Origin: Lachnospiraceae bacterium
GTDB taxonomy: Bacteria > Bacillota > Clostridia > Lachnospirales > Lachnospiraceae
DNA length: 64,000 nucleotides
Direction of reading: 5' to 3'
Assembly: GCA_910575005.1 (NCBI GenBank)
Contig: CAJTCL010000013.1
Coordinates: forward strand, 1 to 64,000
The first letter of the stretch is position 1, and each line of letters begins with the position of its first letter. The translations under genes were made by a program, and so were the position numbers. Below are positions 56,401-63,749 of the stretch, piece after piece. The notes under the pieces were generated by a model. That model searched no databases and was not told the DNA's origin. It worked only from the letters and a program-made list of their open reading frames with translations.

Positions 56401-57039
56401 ATGGAACCTTATATTGAATTACAGCATGTGAGCAAAAAATTTGGAGAAGATACTGTGCTATATGATATCAATGTCTCTATGGAGCGAGGAAAAGTCTATG
56501 GTTTTTCAGGCAATAATGGTTCAGGCAAAACGGTACTGATGAAATGTATCTGTGGTTTTCTTCCCGTTACTGAAGGCAGTATTCGTGTTGCCGGAAAATG
56601 GATTGGTAAAGAGATTGATTTTCCCGAAAGTATTGGGGTTATCATTGAGACGCCGGGATTTCTTACAAATCTGACAGGAATGCGCAATTTAGAAATATTG
56701 GCAGGACTGAGAAATTGTATTACCAAAGAACAGATTCGCATAGCGATTGGGAAGGCGGGATTAGATCCATACTTAAAGAAATCAGTTTCAAAGTATTCTC
56801 TGGGGATGCGTCAGCGTTTAGGGATTGCTCAGGCTATCATGGAAGATCCAGAATTTTTAATCTTGGATGAACCATTTAATGGGCTTGATAAACATGGAGT
56901 AAATGATATCCGTGCACTTTTACTGGATTTAAAAAAACAGGGAAAGACAATTATTCTTGCCAGTCACAACAGTGAGGATATCAGAATCTTATGTGACAGA
57001 GTATATGAGATGGATGGAGGGAGGATGCGAATGCTATGA
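56401..57039 (+). CDS. ABC transporter ATP-binding protein
   Basis: 212-residue ATPase for the two upstream permease-like proteins. Walker A GNNGSGKT (37-44), signature LGMRQRLGIAQA, Walker B FLILDEPFNGLD and switch His in ILASHNSEDI are all present. Sequence style (CcmA-like, short, with the GNNGSGKTVLMKCICGF lead) is that of exporters for peptides or antibiotics rather than sugar importers. A good GGAGAGGG site precedes the ATG. Its stop overlaps the next start by four bases. Confidence 0.95.
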   Translation: MEPYIELQHVSKKFGEDTVLYDINVSMERGKVYGFSGNNGSGKTVLMKCICGFLPVTEGSIRVAGKWIGKEIDFPESIGVIIETPGFLTNLTGMRNLEILAGLRNCITKEQIRIAIGKAGLDPYLKKSVSKYSLGMRQRLGIAQAIMEDPEFLILDEPFNGLDKHGVNDIRALLLDLKKQGKTIILASHNSEDIRILCDRVYEMDGGRMRML

Positions 57040-58601
57040 GATCAGGAGTAAAGGCAATGATTTTTCTAGTGTTACTGTTATGTTTCTTCTGTCCAATGAT
57101 AAGCCAGGCCAAGGGCCAGATTTCTATTGATGCCAGTCATAAATACAAAGGGATGGCGGCGCCATTTTCCAAAGGATATGAGCCATCAATTGAAAAAGAT
57201 ACCATGACCTTAGTAGTGCCGTTCCTGTCTGACCAGAAGATGGATGAAGATCGGATTACTGTGGGGATTGATTTTGAGCGTGAAGAGAACAGCCCTTTTT
57301 ACTATAAGAATTATCAGAAACGAGTAAAAAAGTCCAAAGATGGCGTCTATCTCTATCAATGTCAGATCCGTCTCAGAAAAGATCGTGTCAATGGCCAATA
57401 CCCGCTTCATTTGTGGGCGCAAGGGAAAGTGAAGCAAAATCAGAAAAGTAATGGAAACCAAGTTGATTTTCCACAAGATCAGAGTGTAATTCACCAGAAA
57501 TTTACGATTTATGTGGAAATCACTGACGGAAAAGCGCTTGTCTGTGGAAAAGATGCCATTGATGATACAGATCCTATATTAAAGGACAGTGAGGAAGGAT
57601 TAGAAAAATTTCCGCAAGAAAGCGGAGAACTTTCCAGTCCGATTACAGAAGACAATGGAATCGGACAGACACAGGGTACAGAGTCGGAATTAACCAGTCA
57701 GCCTCGTCTGATGATCAGCCAAAACAATTTACAGGGAAACAAGTTGGCGGCAGGGGAAAGTATAAAGTGGGCTCTTTCTTTGCTCAATTGCAGCAGCCGT
57801 AATTCAGTAAAGAATGTAAAGGTAACATTGAATACTGATAATGGAAATCTCGTCTTTGAGAAAATGGCCTGGTATTTTGAAGAAGTGGCGCCAAAGAATG
57901 TGATGGATCTTTCTCAAACGCTTACCATTGCCAAGAAAGCTGTCGCAGAACCAGTACAGGTGCAATTTCAGATTGAGTATGAAGACAGTAAAGGCAACGC
58001 TTATACCGCCACAGAGACAGTAAGTCTCTCGATTTGCCAAAAACAGCAGGCGGAACTAGACAGTGTTTCATTTCCAGAAAAGGTCTATGCCTCAGACACA
58101 CAGATCATGACCTTTCAGGTTCAAAATACTGGTCTGTCTGTAATTTATAATGCTAAAGTGAGATTAGAGGGTCAGGGATTGTTTGCACAGGGAGAGTTAT
58201 TTTTGGGAAATCTGGAAGGCGGTACCTCTGTACCTGGAGAAATGCAGGTATTTGCAGGTACACTGGATATGGATGCACAGGGAAATATCATGGAAAATGG
58301 TGGAGAAAAATACGGTAATACCGTGGGGAATGTAATCTTTTCCTATGAGGATGAACAGGGAGAGCAAATCGAACAGAAAATAGAGTTCCATACTTGTATT
58401 CAAGAGCCCAAAACATTGGAATTAAAGGTGGAGCAACAAAAACCGCAGACCAATCAATGGTGGATTACGATTGTGGCAGGAGTGTTTCTGGTGTTACTGT
58501 TGGCAATAATCTGTCTCTATCTGAGGATGAAGCATTATCAAAGTATCATTGAGCCATATTTAAGGGTACGAAATTCAGGTGAACAAAAAGAGGGGACATA
58601 G
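57036..58601 (+). CDS. Secreted membrane-anchored Ig/CARDB-like protein
   Basis: 521 residues. Signal peptide (about 1-25), then an extracytoplasmic region with two or more beta-sandwich segments. The segments at about 225-330 and 335-455 look like CARDB/NEW3-type domains (for example SWSLLNCSSRN-like and TFQVQNTGLSVIYNAKVRLE). A single membrane helix near residues 473-496 is followed by a basic cytoplasmic tail. Such proteins next to ABC exporters are often annotated as S-layer-domain (COG1361-like). It is coupled to the ATPase gene by a four-base overlap and to the next gene by a one-base gap. Function is not known. Confidence 0.7.
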   Translation: MRSGVKAMIFLVLLLCFFCPMISQAKGQISIDASHKYKGMAAPFSKGYEPSIEKDTMTLVVPFLSDQKMDEDRITVGIDFEREENSPFYYKNYQKRVKKSKDGVYLYQCQIRLRKDRVNGQYPLHLWAQGKVKQNQKSNGNQVDFPQDQSVIHQKFTIYVEITDGKALVCGKDAIDDTDPILKDSEEGLEKFPQESGELSSPITEDNGIGQTQGTESELTSQPRLMISQNNLQGNKLAAGESIKWALSLLNCSSRNSVKNVKVTLNTDNGNLVFEKMAWYFEEVAPKNVMDLSQTLTIAKKAVAEPVQVQFQIEYEDSKGNAYTATETVSLSICQKQQAELDSVSFPEKVYASDTQIMTFQVQNTGLSVIYNAKVRLEGQGLFAQGELFLGNLEGGTSVPGEMQVFAGTLDMDAQGNIMENGGEKYGNTVGNVIFSYEDEQGEQIEQKIEFHTCIQEPKTLELKVEQQKPQTNQWWITIVAGVFLVLLLAIICLYLRMKHYQSIIEPYLRVRNSGEQKEGT

Positions 58602-58602
58602 G

Positions 58603-59265
58603 ATGAGAAAGCGTAATGTCTATAAGAATATTGTGTTCTTTGCAGTGGGATTAGTCTTCATTATTCAGATCGTGAATTTCATAGACTTCTGGATGAAGCA
58701 ACAGAAGTCTTATGATCTTAAGCTGCAATCAGAATCAGAACTTTCAGAAGCTATTGTAAAAGAAATGAAAAAAATAAATGGACTGTATCAATTTACGCCA
58801 GCTTATACTTGTAATTTGAGTTTTCAGTTGGAAGAATATACAATGGACAGTAATCTCACAGGGATTGATCTTGAAGATTATTCTTTGCAGTGGAAGTCAT
58901 TGCAGCAGGAAATTATATTGGCAAACACGCCAATTTTATTTTTTGGAAAAGATGTATTTGCTTCTTTTGTGGACAACAATGGCAATGGTCCTGGAAGAAG
59001 CCAGATTGCAGAGTGGATGGAAAGATATCAGGAATTGGAATTAACCATCACAGACGGCAAAGGACAGACAGTAAAAGGGAAAATATCTGGAATTTTGAAA
59101 GAGCCTGCGCAGGAAATCTATATGGGCAAAGAGCAAATGCAGGAAATTTTTCATGGATCGGCAAAAACAACTGGAGGTTTGGCAAAGATTCAAGGACAGC
59201 AAAATATGAAACAGGCACAGGAACTTTTGTCTGCGGCAGGGTTTGTGGCGGAGCATATAGAGTAA
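58603..59265 (+). CDS. Membrane-anchored extracytoplasmic protein, unrecognised
   Basis: 220 residues. One membrane helix near the N-terminus (about 8-29) leaves a roughly 190-residue extracytoplasmic domain (FGKDVFASFVDNNGNGPG; ELTITDGKGQTVKGKISGIL). The domain vaguely recalls the periplasmic core of MacB/FtsX-type permeases but lacks their three C-terminal helices. That link is a guess. GAGGGG precedes ATG 58603, and the frame is open from a GTG 24 bases earlier. Last gene of the two-component/ABC module; no strong terminator follows until 59416. Confidence 0.6.
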   Translation: MRKRNVYKNIVFFAVGLVFIIQIVNFIDFWMKQQKSYDLKLQSESELSEAIVKEMKKINGLYQFTPAYTCNLSFQLEEYTMDSNLTGIDLEDYSLQWKSLQQEIILANTPILFFGKDVFASFVDNNGNGPGRSQIAEWMERYQELELTITDGKGQTVKGKISGILKEPAQEIYMGKEQMQEIFHGSAKTTGGLAKIQGQQNMKQAQELLSAAGFVAEHIE

Positions 59266-59415
59266 ATAAGATCTGCGTTATGCAGAATTAAGAACATTAA
59301 GGCGCTTTTGCGGCTGCACGGAAGTCATTTTTGCTGACAGCAATATAGCATAGATACTTGTGATTGATAGTATGTATTCTTTTTCCATTAAATGATTTTT
59401 AATATTATGATAGCT

Positions 59416-59465
59416 AAGTCAATATAAATTTATTGAGTTACAATAAATTTATATTGACTTTTTTA
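59416..59465 (+). terminator. Long perfect hairpin terminator
   Basis: A perfect 19-bp AT-rich stem (59416-59434 with 59442-59460), 7-base loop and six T. The 3' arm doubles as the -35 region of the next promoter. Bases 59266-59415 contain no recognisable gene. Confidence 0.88.
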
Positions 59466-59482
59466 ATGTAAAAGGATATGAT
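59454..59482 (+). promoter_or_regulatory. Promoter of the DUF2975-XRE operon
   Basis: TTGACT (59454-59459), 17 bp, TATGAT (59477-59482), 21 bases before ATG 59504. The -35 box lies in the 3' arm of the upstream terminator stem. Confidence 0.75.
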
Positions 59483-59503
59483 AGAGGAAAAGGAGGTATC
59501 ATT

Positions 59504-59983
59504 ATGACACAGAAAAGCTTAAGTACATGGTTGAGAGGAATTATTTTGGGAATTGCAGCCTGTGGGATTGTGATTTATGCTTGCATGCTGCCAATATTAG
59601 GCAAGGATCTAACAGAGATATATCCAGAATTTGCTTATTGCTATGTTCCGTGGCTGATTGTATTGTGGATTTCTGCCATTCCCTGTTATCTGGCTCTCTA
59701 TAATGGATGGAAAATTACCTCAGAGATTGCCAGAGATCATTCATTTTCCAGAGAAAATTCTGTTTATCTTAAACAAATTTCGTTGCTTGCCCTGATTGAC
59801 AGCAGTTACTTTTTTGTTGCAAATCTGGTATTATTGTTCTTGAATATGAATCATCCAGGGATTCTGATTGTTTCCCTGTTTGTGGAGTTTGCAGGTGTGA
59901 CTGTGGCAGTAGCAGCGGCTGTATTATCTCATTTGGTACAGAAGGCGGCAGAGATTCAACAGGAAAACGAATTGACAATTTAA
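59504..59983 (+). CDS. DUF2975 membrane protein
   Basis: 159-residue protein with four membrane segments (about 13-31, 45-65, 95-115, 122-143), matching DUF2975 in length and layout, with the conserved stretch ITSEIARDHSFSRENSVYLKQISLLALIDS. These proteins almost always sit beside a small YozG-type XRE regulator, as here. Function is unknown. AAAGGAGG precedes the start, and a good promoter lies 21 bases upstream. Confidence 0.9.
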   Translation: MTQKSLSTWLRGIILGIAACGIVIYACMLPILGKDLTEIYPEFAYCYVPWLIVLWISAIPCYLALYNGWKITSEIARDHSFSRENSVYLKQISLLALIDSSYFFVANLVLLFLNMNHPGILIVSLFVEFAGVTVAVAAAVLSHLVQKAAEIQQENELTI

Positions 59984-60012
59984 GCGAGAAAATAATTGAC
60001 AGGAGGCAGCAT

Positions 60013-60234
60013 ATGGCGATAATTGTAAATATAGATGTGATGTTGGCAAAGCGGAAAATGAGTGTTACAGAGCTTTCTGGAAAGGTGGGTATTACCATGT
60101 CAAATATTTCGATATTAAAAAATGGAAAAGCAAAGGCCATTAAAGTGGATACGTTGGATAAGATTTGCCAAGCCTTAGCGTGTCAGCCTGGGGAGATTCT
60201 GGAGTGGAGGGAGGAGCCAAGAGATGGAGAATAG
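60013..60234 (+). CDS. Small XRE-family regulator (YozG-like)
   Basis: 73 residues, almost all one Cro/C1-type helix-turn-helix: MLAKRKMSVTELSGKVGIT, then SNISILKNGKAKAIKVDTLDKICQAL and the end CQPGEILEW. This is the usual partner of DUF2975 proteins and probably regulates its own operon. ACAGGAGG precedes the start. The 3' end overlaps the next gene by 11 bases in another frame. Confidence 0.95.
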   Translation: MAIIVNIDVMLAKRKMSVTELSGKVGITMSNISILKNGKAKAIKVDTLDKICQALACQPGEILEWREEPRDGE

Positions 60235-62032
60235 AGAAAGAGAAATTGTGCAGAGAGGTCAAGAGATGCGGGCACAAACTCCAGTAATACAAAATGAGAA
60301 TTTTCAGAGTATTCAAGGAAACAGGGAACAAGGAGAAGAAGCACCAAGGATGGCGCAGGAAAGTCCTCAAAATATTCAAGGAAATACAGAACAAAGAGCA
60401 GAAGCACCAAGGACGCTGCAGGAAAGTCCTCAAAATATTCAAGGGAATACTGGTCAGGGAAACACTAATATAGTGAATCGTAAACCGATTAATCCAGTGA
60501 TGCGTGAGAATGCTGCGTTTTTTTGGGGTATAGCGGTGATTTATAGTATCTGTTTTACGCTTACATTTTATCGAAGTTTTATAGGGATTATGTTTCCTCT
60601 GATTACAGCAGCCACTTTAGTTGTCTGTGGATTATTTTTGAAAAAGGCAAAAATTATCTGGAAAAAATCGAATTGGTGGTATATTGGAGGTTGTCTGCTT
60701 TTGGGAATCAGTAACTTTTTAACCACAAGTCCCTTTATTATATTTTTTAATACTGTAGGTATTTTACTCTTAGTTACTGTGTTTATGCTGCGGCAGATGT
60801 ATGATGACAAAAACTGGAATTTAGGGCAATATTTAAGTAATATCATGTTTCTTTATCTGAATATGATACCAGAAGTGGCTAGTCCGTTTCTTCATCTGGC
60901 AGAACTTGTAGGAAAAAGGAAACGAACAGAAAAGAAAAGTAAGACTTCCACTTATGTTTTAATTGGTGTTTTGATTGGACTGCCAATGCTGGCCACTGTA
61001 ATTGCACTTTTAAGCAGCGCAGACCAAATTTTTTCAAGGGTGATCGGAGATGCCTGTTATAAACTTTGGACGCAGGTTCTATTTTCACCTAATGTATTTC
61101 TGGTAATACTTCTTTTAATATTGGGATTTTTTGGTATCTATAGTTTTTTGTCGGCGCTGACACTCAATAATATGCCAGAATGGAAGCGGTCAGGCAAAAA
61201 GCATAATCCGGTGATTGCGATTACATTTCTGGCAATGGTGACAGTGATTTATATAATTTTCTGTGCCATTCAAGTGATATTTTTATTTACGGGCGGGCTG
61301 CTTTTGCCAGAGGGCTATACTTATGCGGAATATGCGCATCAAGGATTTATACAATTGTTGATTGTATGTCTGTTTAATCTTGTCTTGGTACTCTGCTGTA
61401 TGGCAATGTTTGAGGTGAACAGAGTGTTAAAGCTGCTGCTGTTTCTCTGCTGTGGTTGTACCTATATTATGATTGCTTCTAGTGCCATGAGAATGTTTCT
61501 CTATATTGATATGTATCATTTAAGCTTTTTGCGGGTACTGGTGTTGTGGTTTCTGGCCTTGTTAATGGTATTGATGGCAGGAGTGGAAGTGACCATACAC
61601 AAACCAGATTTTGGGTTGTTCCGTTATTGCATGACAGTAGTGACCATCTTCTATTTAATTTTTTCTTTTGGAAAACCAGATGTAATTGTCGCAAAGTACA
61701 ATGTAGCGCAAGTTGGGCAGGATATCAGTCTGAATGATTTGGAATATCTGTCAAATCTTTCTATGGATGCTGTTCCTGTGTTAAGCCGATACGATTTTCC
61801 ACATTACAATTGCAATAAAAACAGAGGGAGTTATGTAGAAGAATATGATTACTATGCTCAAATTGGAGATTGGTTACATTCTGGCAGTATCATTAGACAT
61901 ACTTGTAAACGCTGCCTTTTGAATCAAAAGTTTCATCGCGTATTAGAAAGAACAGAACAAATGGATATCAGAACATTTCATCTTTCCAAATATCTGGCAC
62001 AAAGGGCTGCTAAGGCATATTTTGCACGATAA
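60224..62032 (+). CDS. DUF4173-like polytopic membrane protein
   Basis: 602 residues. A soluble, Gln/Glu/Pro-rich N-terminus (about 1-85) carries two and a part 21-residue repeats. About eleven hydrophobic segments follow between residues 100 and 490, then a soluble C-terminal region with YLSNLSMDAVPVLSRYDF. The membrane body and the conserved tail fit the DUF4153/DUF4173 type, which often accompanies DUF2975 and XRE genes. Function is unknown. GGAGG lies 11-15 bases before the start inside the XRE gene, so the three genes form one operon. Confidence 0.8.
   Translation: MENREREIVQRGQEMRAQTPVIQNENFQSIQGNREQGEEAPRMAQESPQNIQGNTEQRAEAPRTLQESPQNIQGNTGQGNTNIVNRKPINPVMRENAAFFWGIAVIYSICFTLTFYRSFIGIMFPLITAATLVVCGLFLKKAKIIWKKSNWWYIGGCLLLGISNFLTTSPFIIFFNTVGILLLVTVFMLRQMYDDKNWNLGQYLSNIMFLYLNMIPEVASPFLHLAELVGKRKRTEKKSKTSTYVLIGVLIGLPMLATVIALLSSADQIFSRVIGDACYKLWTQVLFSPNVFLVILLLILGFFGIYSFLSALTLNNMPEWKRSGKKHNPVIAITFLAMVTVIYIIFCAIQVIFLFTGGLLLPEGYTYAEYAHQGFIQLLIVCLFNLVLVLCCMAMFEVNRVLKLLLFLCCGCTYIMIASSAMRMFLYIDMYHLSFLRVLVLWFLALLMVLMAGVEVTIHKPDFGLFRYCMTVVTIFYLIFSFGKPDVIVAKYNVAQVGQDISLNDLEYLSNLSMDAVPVLSRYDFPHYNCNKNRGSYVEEYDYYAQIGDWLHSGSIIRHTCKRCLLNQKFHRVLERTEQMDIRTFHLSKYLAQRAAKAYFAR
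60311..60460 (+). repeat. 63-bp in-frame tandem repeats in the DUF4173-like gene
   Basis: Units at 60311-60373 and 60374-60436 plus a partial third (60437-60460) code a 21-residue repeat beginning IQGN and ending QESPQN. The copies differ at a few sites. They lie in the soluble N-terminal tail. Confidence 0.88.
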
Positions 62033-62039
62033 TCCATGC

Positions 62040-62086
62040 AGGAGTGGAAGCGGTTTTCTGCTGATGCACTTGTGAGCGAAAAAATA
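62040..62086 (+). repeat. Diverged direct repeat, copy 1
   Basis: 47 bp, 43 of them identical to 62680-62726. It begins 8 bases after the DUF4173-like stop. In one frame it would read EWKRFSADALVSEKI-stop without a start codon. Together with copy 2 it brackets the palindromic element and the toxin-antitoxin locus. Confidence 0.85.
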
Positions 62087-62138
62087 TAGATGAGGAAACT
62101 AAATGAAATACTTTGAGTTTGCCCTGTTTTGTAATTCA

Positions 62139-62245
62139 TAGTACCAAAAGGTTTCCATCACAAAGAGATGGAAACCTTTTGCACATAAAAGCGCTATGCA
62201 AAGCTAGCTTTCCAGACGCTTTTTGTGCAAGACCTTTTGGCACTA
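62139..62245. repeat. 107-bp palindromic element with nested hairpins
   Basis: The ends are inverted repeats (62139-62152 with 62232-62245, 13 of 14 pairs). Inside, a perfect 15-bp hairpin (62145-62159 with 62167-62181) competes with the outer pairing. A second hairpin (62181-62193 with 62217-62228) encloses AAAGCTAGCTTT. It contains no gene. It looks like a MITE/REP-type element or a structured RNA. Confidence 0.7.
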
Positions 62246-62295
62246 TAAGATCGGCTGTTATAAAAAACGGAAAAACTCAAAAAATGAGATACATA

Positions 62296-62324
62296 TTGAA
62301 AATCAAAACCGCATATGCTATAAT
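62296..62324 (+). promoter_or_regulatory. Promoter of a short convergent RNA
   Basis: TTGAAA (62296-62301), 17 bp, TATAAT (62319-62324): near-perfect. The only thing downstream on this strand before a terminator is 40-80 bases of non-coding sequence. Confidence 0.78.
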
Positions 62325-62330
62325 GCCATT

Positions 62331-62418
62331 AGGCAAAAAGATATGAGCATTGTATGAGATCAAAGAACGAATCCCCCAACTGTAATGGCGTACAGTTGGG
62401 GGATTCTTCTTTTCTTTT
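62331..62418 (+). ncRNA. Putative antisense antitoxin RNA
   Basis: Predicted from the strong promoter at 62296-62324 and the hairpin at 62370-62405 followed by a T-rich tail. A transcript of about 85 bases would run towards, and overlap the 3' end of, the minus-strand 33-residue peptide mRNA. This convergent layout is that of Bacillus type I modules such as txpA/RatA. Ends are estimates. Confidence 0.55.
62370..62405. terminator. Bidirectional terminator shared by peptide mRNA and antisense RNA
   Basis: Perfect 15-bp stem (62370-62384 with 62391-62405), GC-rich core, 6-base loop. It is followed by a T-rich stretch on the plus strand. On the minus strand it starts 37 bases after the peptide stop, with a weaker T-rich tail. 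Confidence 0.88.
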
Positions 62419-62441
62419 ACAGTGGCAAAGAACCCACTAGG

Positions 62442-62543
62442 CTATTCGTTGTCCTTATTATGCCAGCTGTCTAACCATTTGATGATGTAGTGGCAGGCTA
62501 CACCAGCCGCGACAGTGGCTAAAAAAGATATGAACATTTGCAT
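62442..62543 (-). CDS. 33-residue hydrophobic peptide, candidate type I toxin
   Basis: Reads MQMFISFLATVAAGVACHY, then IIKWLDSWHNKDNE: one hydrophobic helix (about 4-21) and a short polar, charged tail. Its ribosome site GGAGGAGGTGAT is exceptionally strong for such a small gene. Just upstream a CCCG-GCGA-CGGG hairpin abuts it and could hide it. Similar tiny peptides ending KWLD-plus-charged-tail recur in Clostridia; by layout they resemble TxpA/Bsr type I toxins, though toxicity here is inferred. Too short for ordinary gene finding. It lies in an 840-base region without other genes. Confidence 0.75.
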   Translation of the reverse strand: MQMFISFLATVAAGVACHYIIKWLDSWHNKDNE

Positions 62544-62589
62544 TCGATCACCTCCTCCCGTCGCCGGGTATCGGTTGGACAACGGAAAC

Positions 62590-62598
62590 ATTATATCA
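62590..62598 (-). promoter_or_regulatory. Extended -10 promoter of the peptide gene
   Basis: On the minus strand TGATATAAT: TATAAT at 62590-62595 with an upstream TG (extended -10). No good -35 box. The predicted 5' leader is about 40 bases. Confidence 0.6.
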
Positions 62599-62679
62599 TG
62601 CATTTCTGCATTTTACTATATTTTCCCAAGAGATTGAGAAAATTTGAAATTTGGTATTGGCTTTTATATCACCAAAAAA

Positions 62680-62726
62680 AGGAGTGGAAGCGGTTTTCTG
62701 CCGATCTACTTGTGAGTGAAAAAATA
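62680..62726 (+). repeat. Diverged direct repeat, copy 2
   Basis: Matches 62040-62086 at 43 of 47 positions. In the corresponding frame it reads EWKRFSADLLVSEKI and stays open for 16 more codons, without a supported start. No gene is assigned. Confidence 0.85.
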
Positions 62727-62791
62727 AAATGTATAAATATAAAACGGACAAAAAGATTAAAAGTTAAATTTCTGTAATTTCAGTAAAAATA

Positions 62792-62820
62792 TTTACAGGC
62801 TGGCTTTTTTCCATTATCAT
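62792..62820 (+). promoter_or_regulatory. Promoter of the fumarase genes
   Basis: TTTACA (62792-62797), 17 bp, TATCAT (62815-62820), 49 bases before the fumarase alpha start. Confidence 0.6.
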
Positions 62821-62869
62821 AGAATAGGATAAATTTTTGAAGAATTAGTTTGGATAAAGGAGATAGAGC

Positions 62870-63715
62870 ATGATTCGTACCATAGCGACAGAAGAAATTA
62901 CAAAAAATATTCGGGAAATGTGTATTGAGGCCAATCACTATCTGTCCAAGGATATGGAGCAAGCCTTAAAAAATGCAGTAGATATAGAGCAGGCAGAACT
63001 TGGGAAAAAAATATTGTGTCAGCTTCAGGAAAATCTTACCATTGCCAGAGAAGATATGATTCCAATCTGCCAGGACACTGGAATGGCAGTGATCTTTATA
63101 GAGGTTGGCCAGGATGTTCATTTTGAGGGAATGCTTTTGGAAGACGCCATCAATGAAGGGGTGCGTCAAGGATATCTGGATGGATTTTTGCGCAAATCAG
63201 TCGTAAGGGATCCGATTGTCAGAGAGAATACCAAAGACAACACGCCAGCGGTAATTCACTACTCGATCGTGAAGGGCGATCAAGTAAAGATTACTTTAGC
63301 GCCAAAGGGATTCGGCAGTGAAAATATGAGCCGTGTGTTTATGTTAAAGCCAGCGGACGGCATTGAGGGTGTAAAAGAGGCGATTCTCAATGCAGTAAAG
63401 GATGCCGGACCCAATGCATGTCCGCCAATGGTGGTAGGGGTTGGCGTTGGCGGTACGTTTGAGAAATGTGCATTGCTGGCAAAGCAGGCTCTGACGCGTT
63501 CTGTACAGGAGCGTTCACAGATTCCTTATGTAAAAGAGTTGGAAGAAGAAATGCTTGATAAGATCAATAGTTTGGGTATTGGACCGGGAGGACTGGGCGG
63601 AACAGTCACAGCGCTTGCGGTCAATATCAATACTTATCCCACTCATATTGCAGGACTGCCAGTTGCCGTCAATATCTGCTGCCATGTAAACCGCCATATC
63701 GTGCGTGAGATTTAG
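62870..63715 (+). CDS. Fumarate hydratase class I, alpha subunit
   Basis: Iron-sulfur subunit of the two-subunit fumarase/tartrate-dehydratase type, converting fumarate and malate; 281 residues, normal length. The three cluster cysteines are visible: Cys67 in ICQDTGM, Cys184 in NACPPMVVG and Cys270 or Cys271 in NICCHVNRH. Other conserved parts are the NTKDNTPAVIH and APKGFGSENMSR stretches and GIGPGGLGGTVTAL. Sequence alone does not separate fumarase from L-tartrate dehydratase; fumarase is the commoner case in Clostridia. AAAGGAGA precedes the start, and the beta subunit follows after 34 bases. Confidence 0.93.
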   Translation: MIRTIATEEITKNIREMCIEANHYLSKDMEQALKNAVDIEQAELGKKILCQLQENLTIAREDMIPICQDTGMAVIFIEVGQDVHFEGMLLEDAINEGVRQGYLDGFLRKSVVRDPIVRENTKDNTPAVIHYSIVKGDQVKITLAPKGFGSENMSRVFMLKPADGIEGVKEAILNAVKDAGPNACPPMVVGVGVGGTFEKCALLAKQALTRSVQERSQIPYVKELEEEMLDKINSLGIGPGGLGGTVTALAVNINTYPTHIAGLPVAVNICCHVNRHIVREI

Positions 63716-63749
63716 AGTAATGTACTTTAAGGGTTGACAGGAGGATATT

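Noticed and set aside
60311-60460. Tandem repeats as a CRISPR array
   Set aside because: The repeats are in-frame coding units with no unique spacers; no cas genes are seen in the window.
62113-62346. 77-codon open frame before the antisense RNA promoter
   Set aside because: It runs through the palindromic element and a promoter; its composition follows the hairpins rather than a protein.
62538-62777. 79-codon open frame over direct-repeat copy 2
   Set aside because: It starts opposite the peptide gene's ribosome site and crosses its promoter. Only the part equal to the repeat looks coding, and no start is supported.
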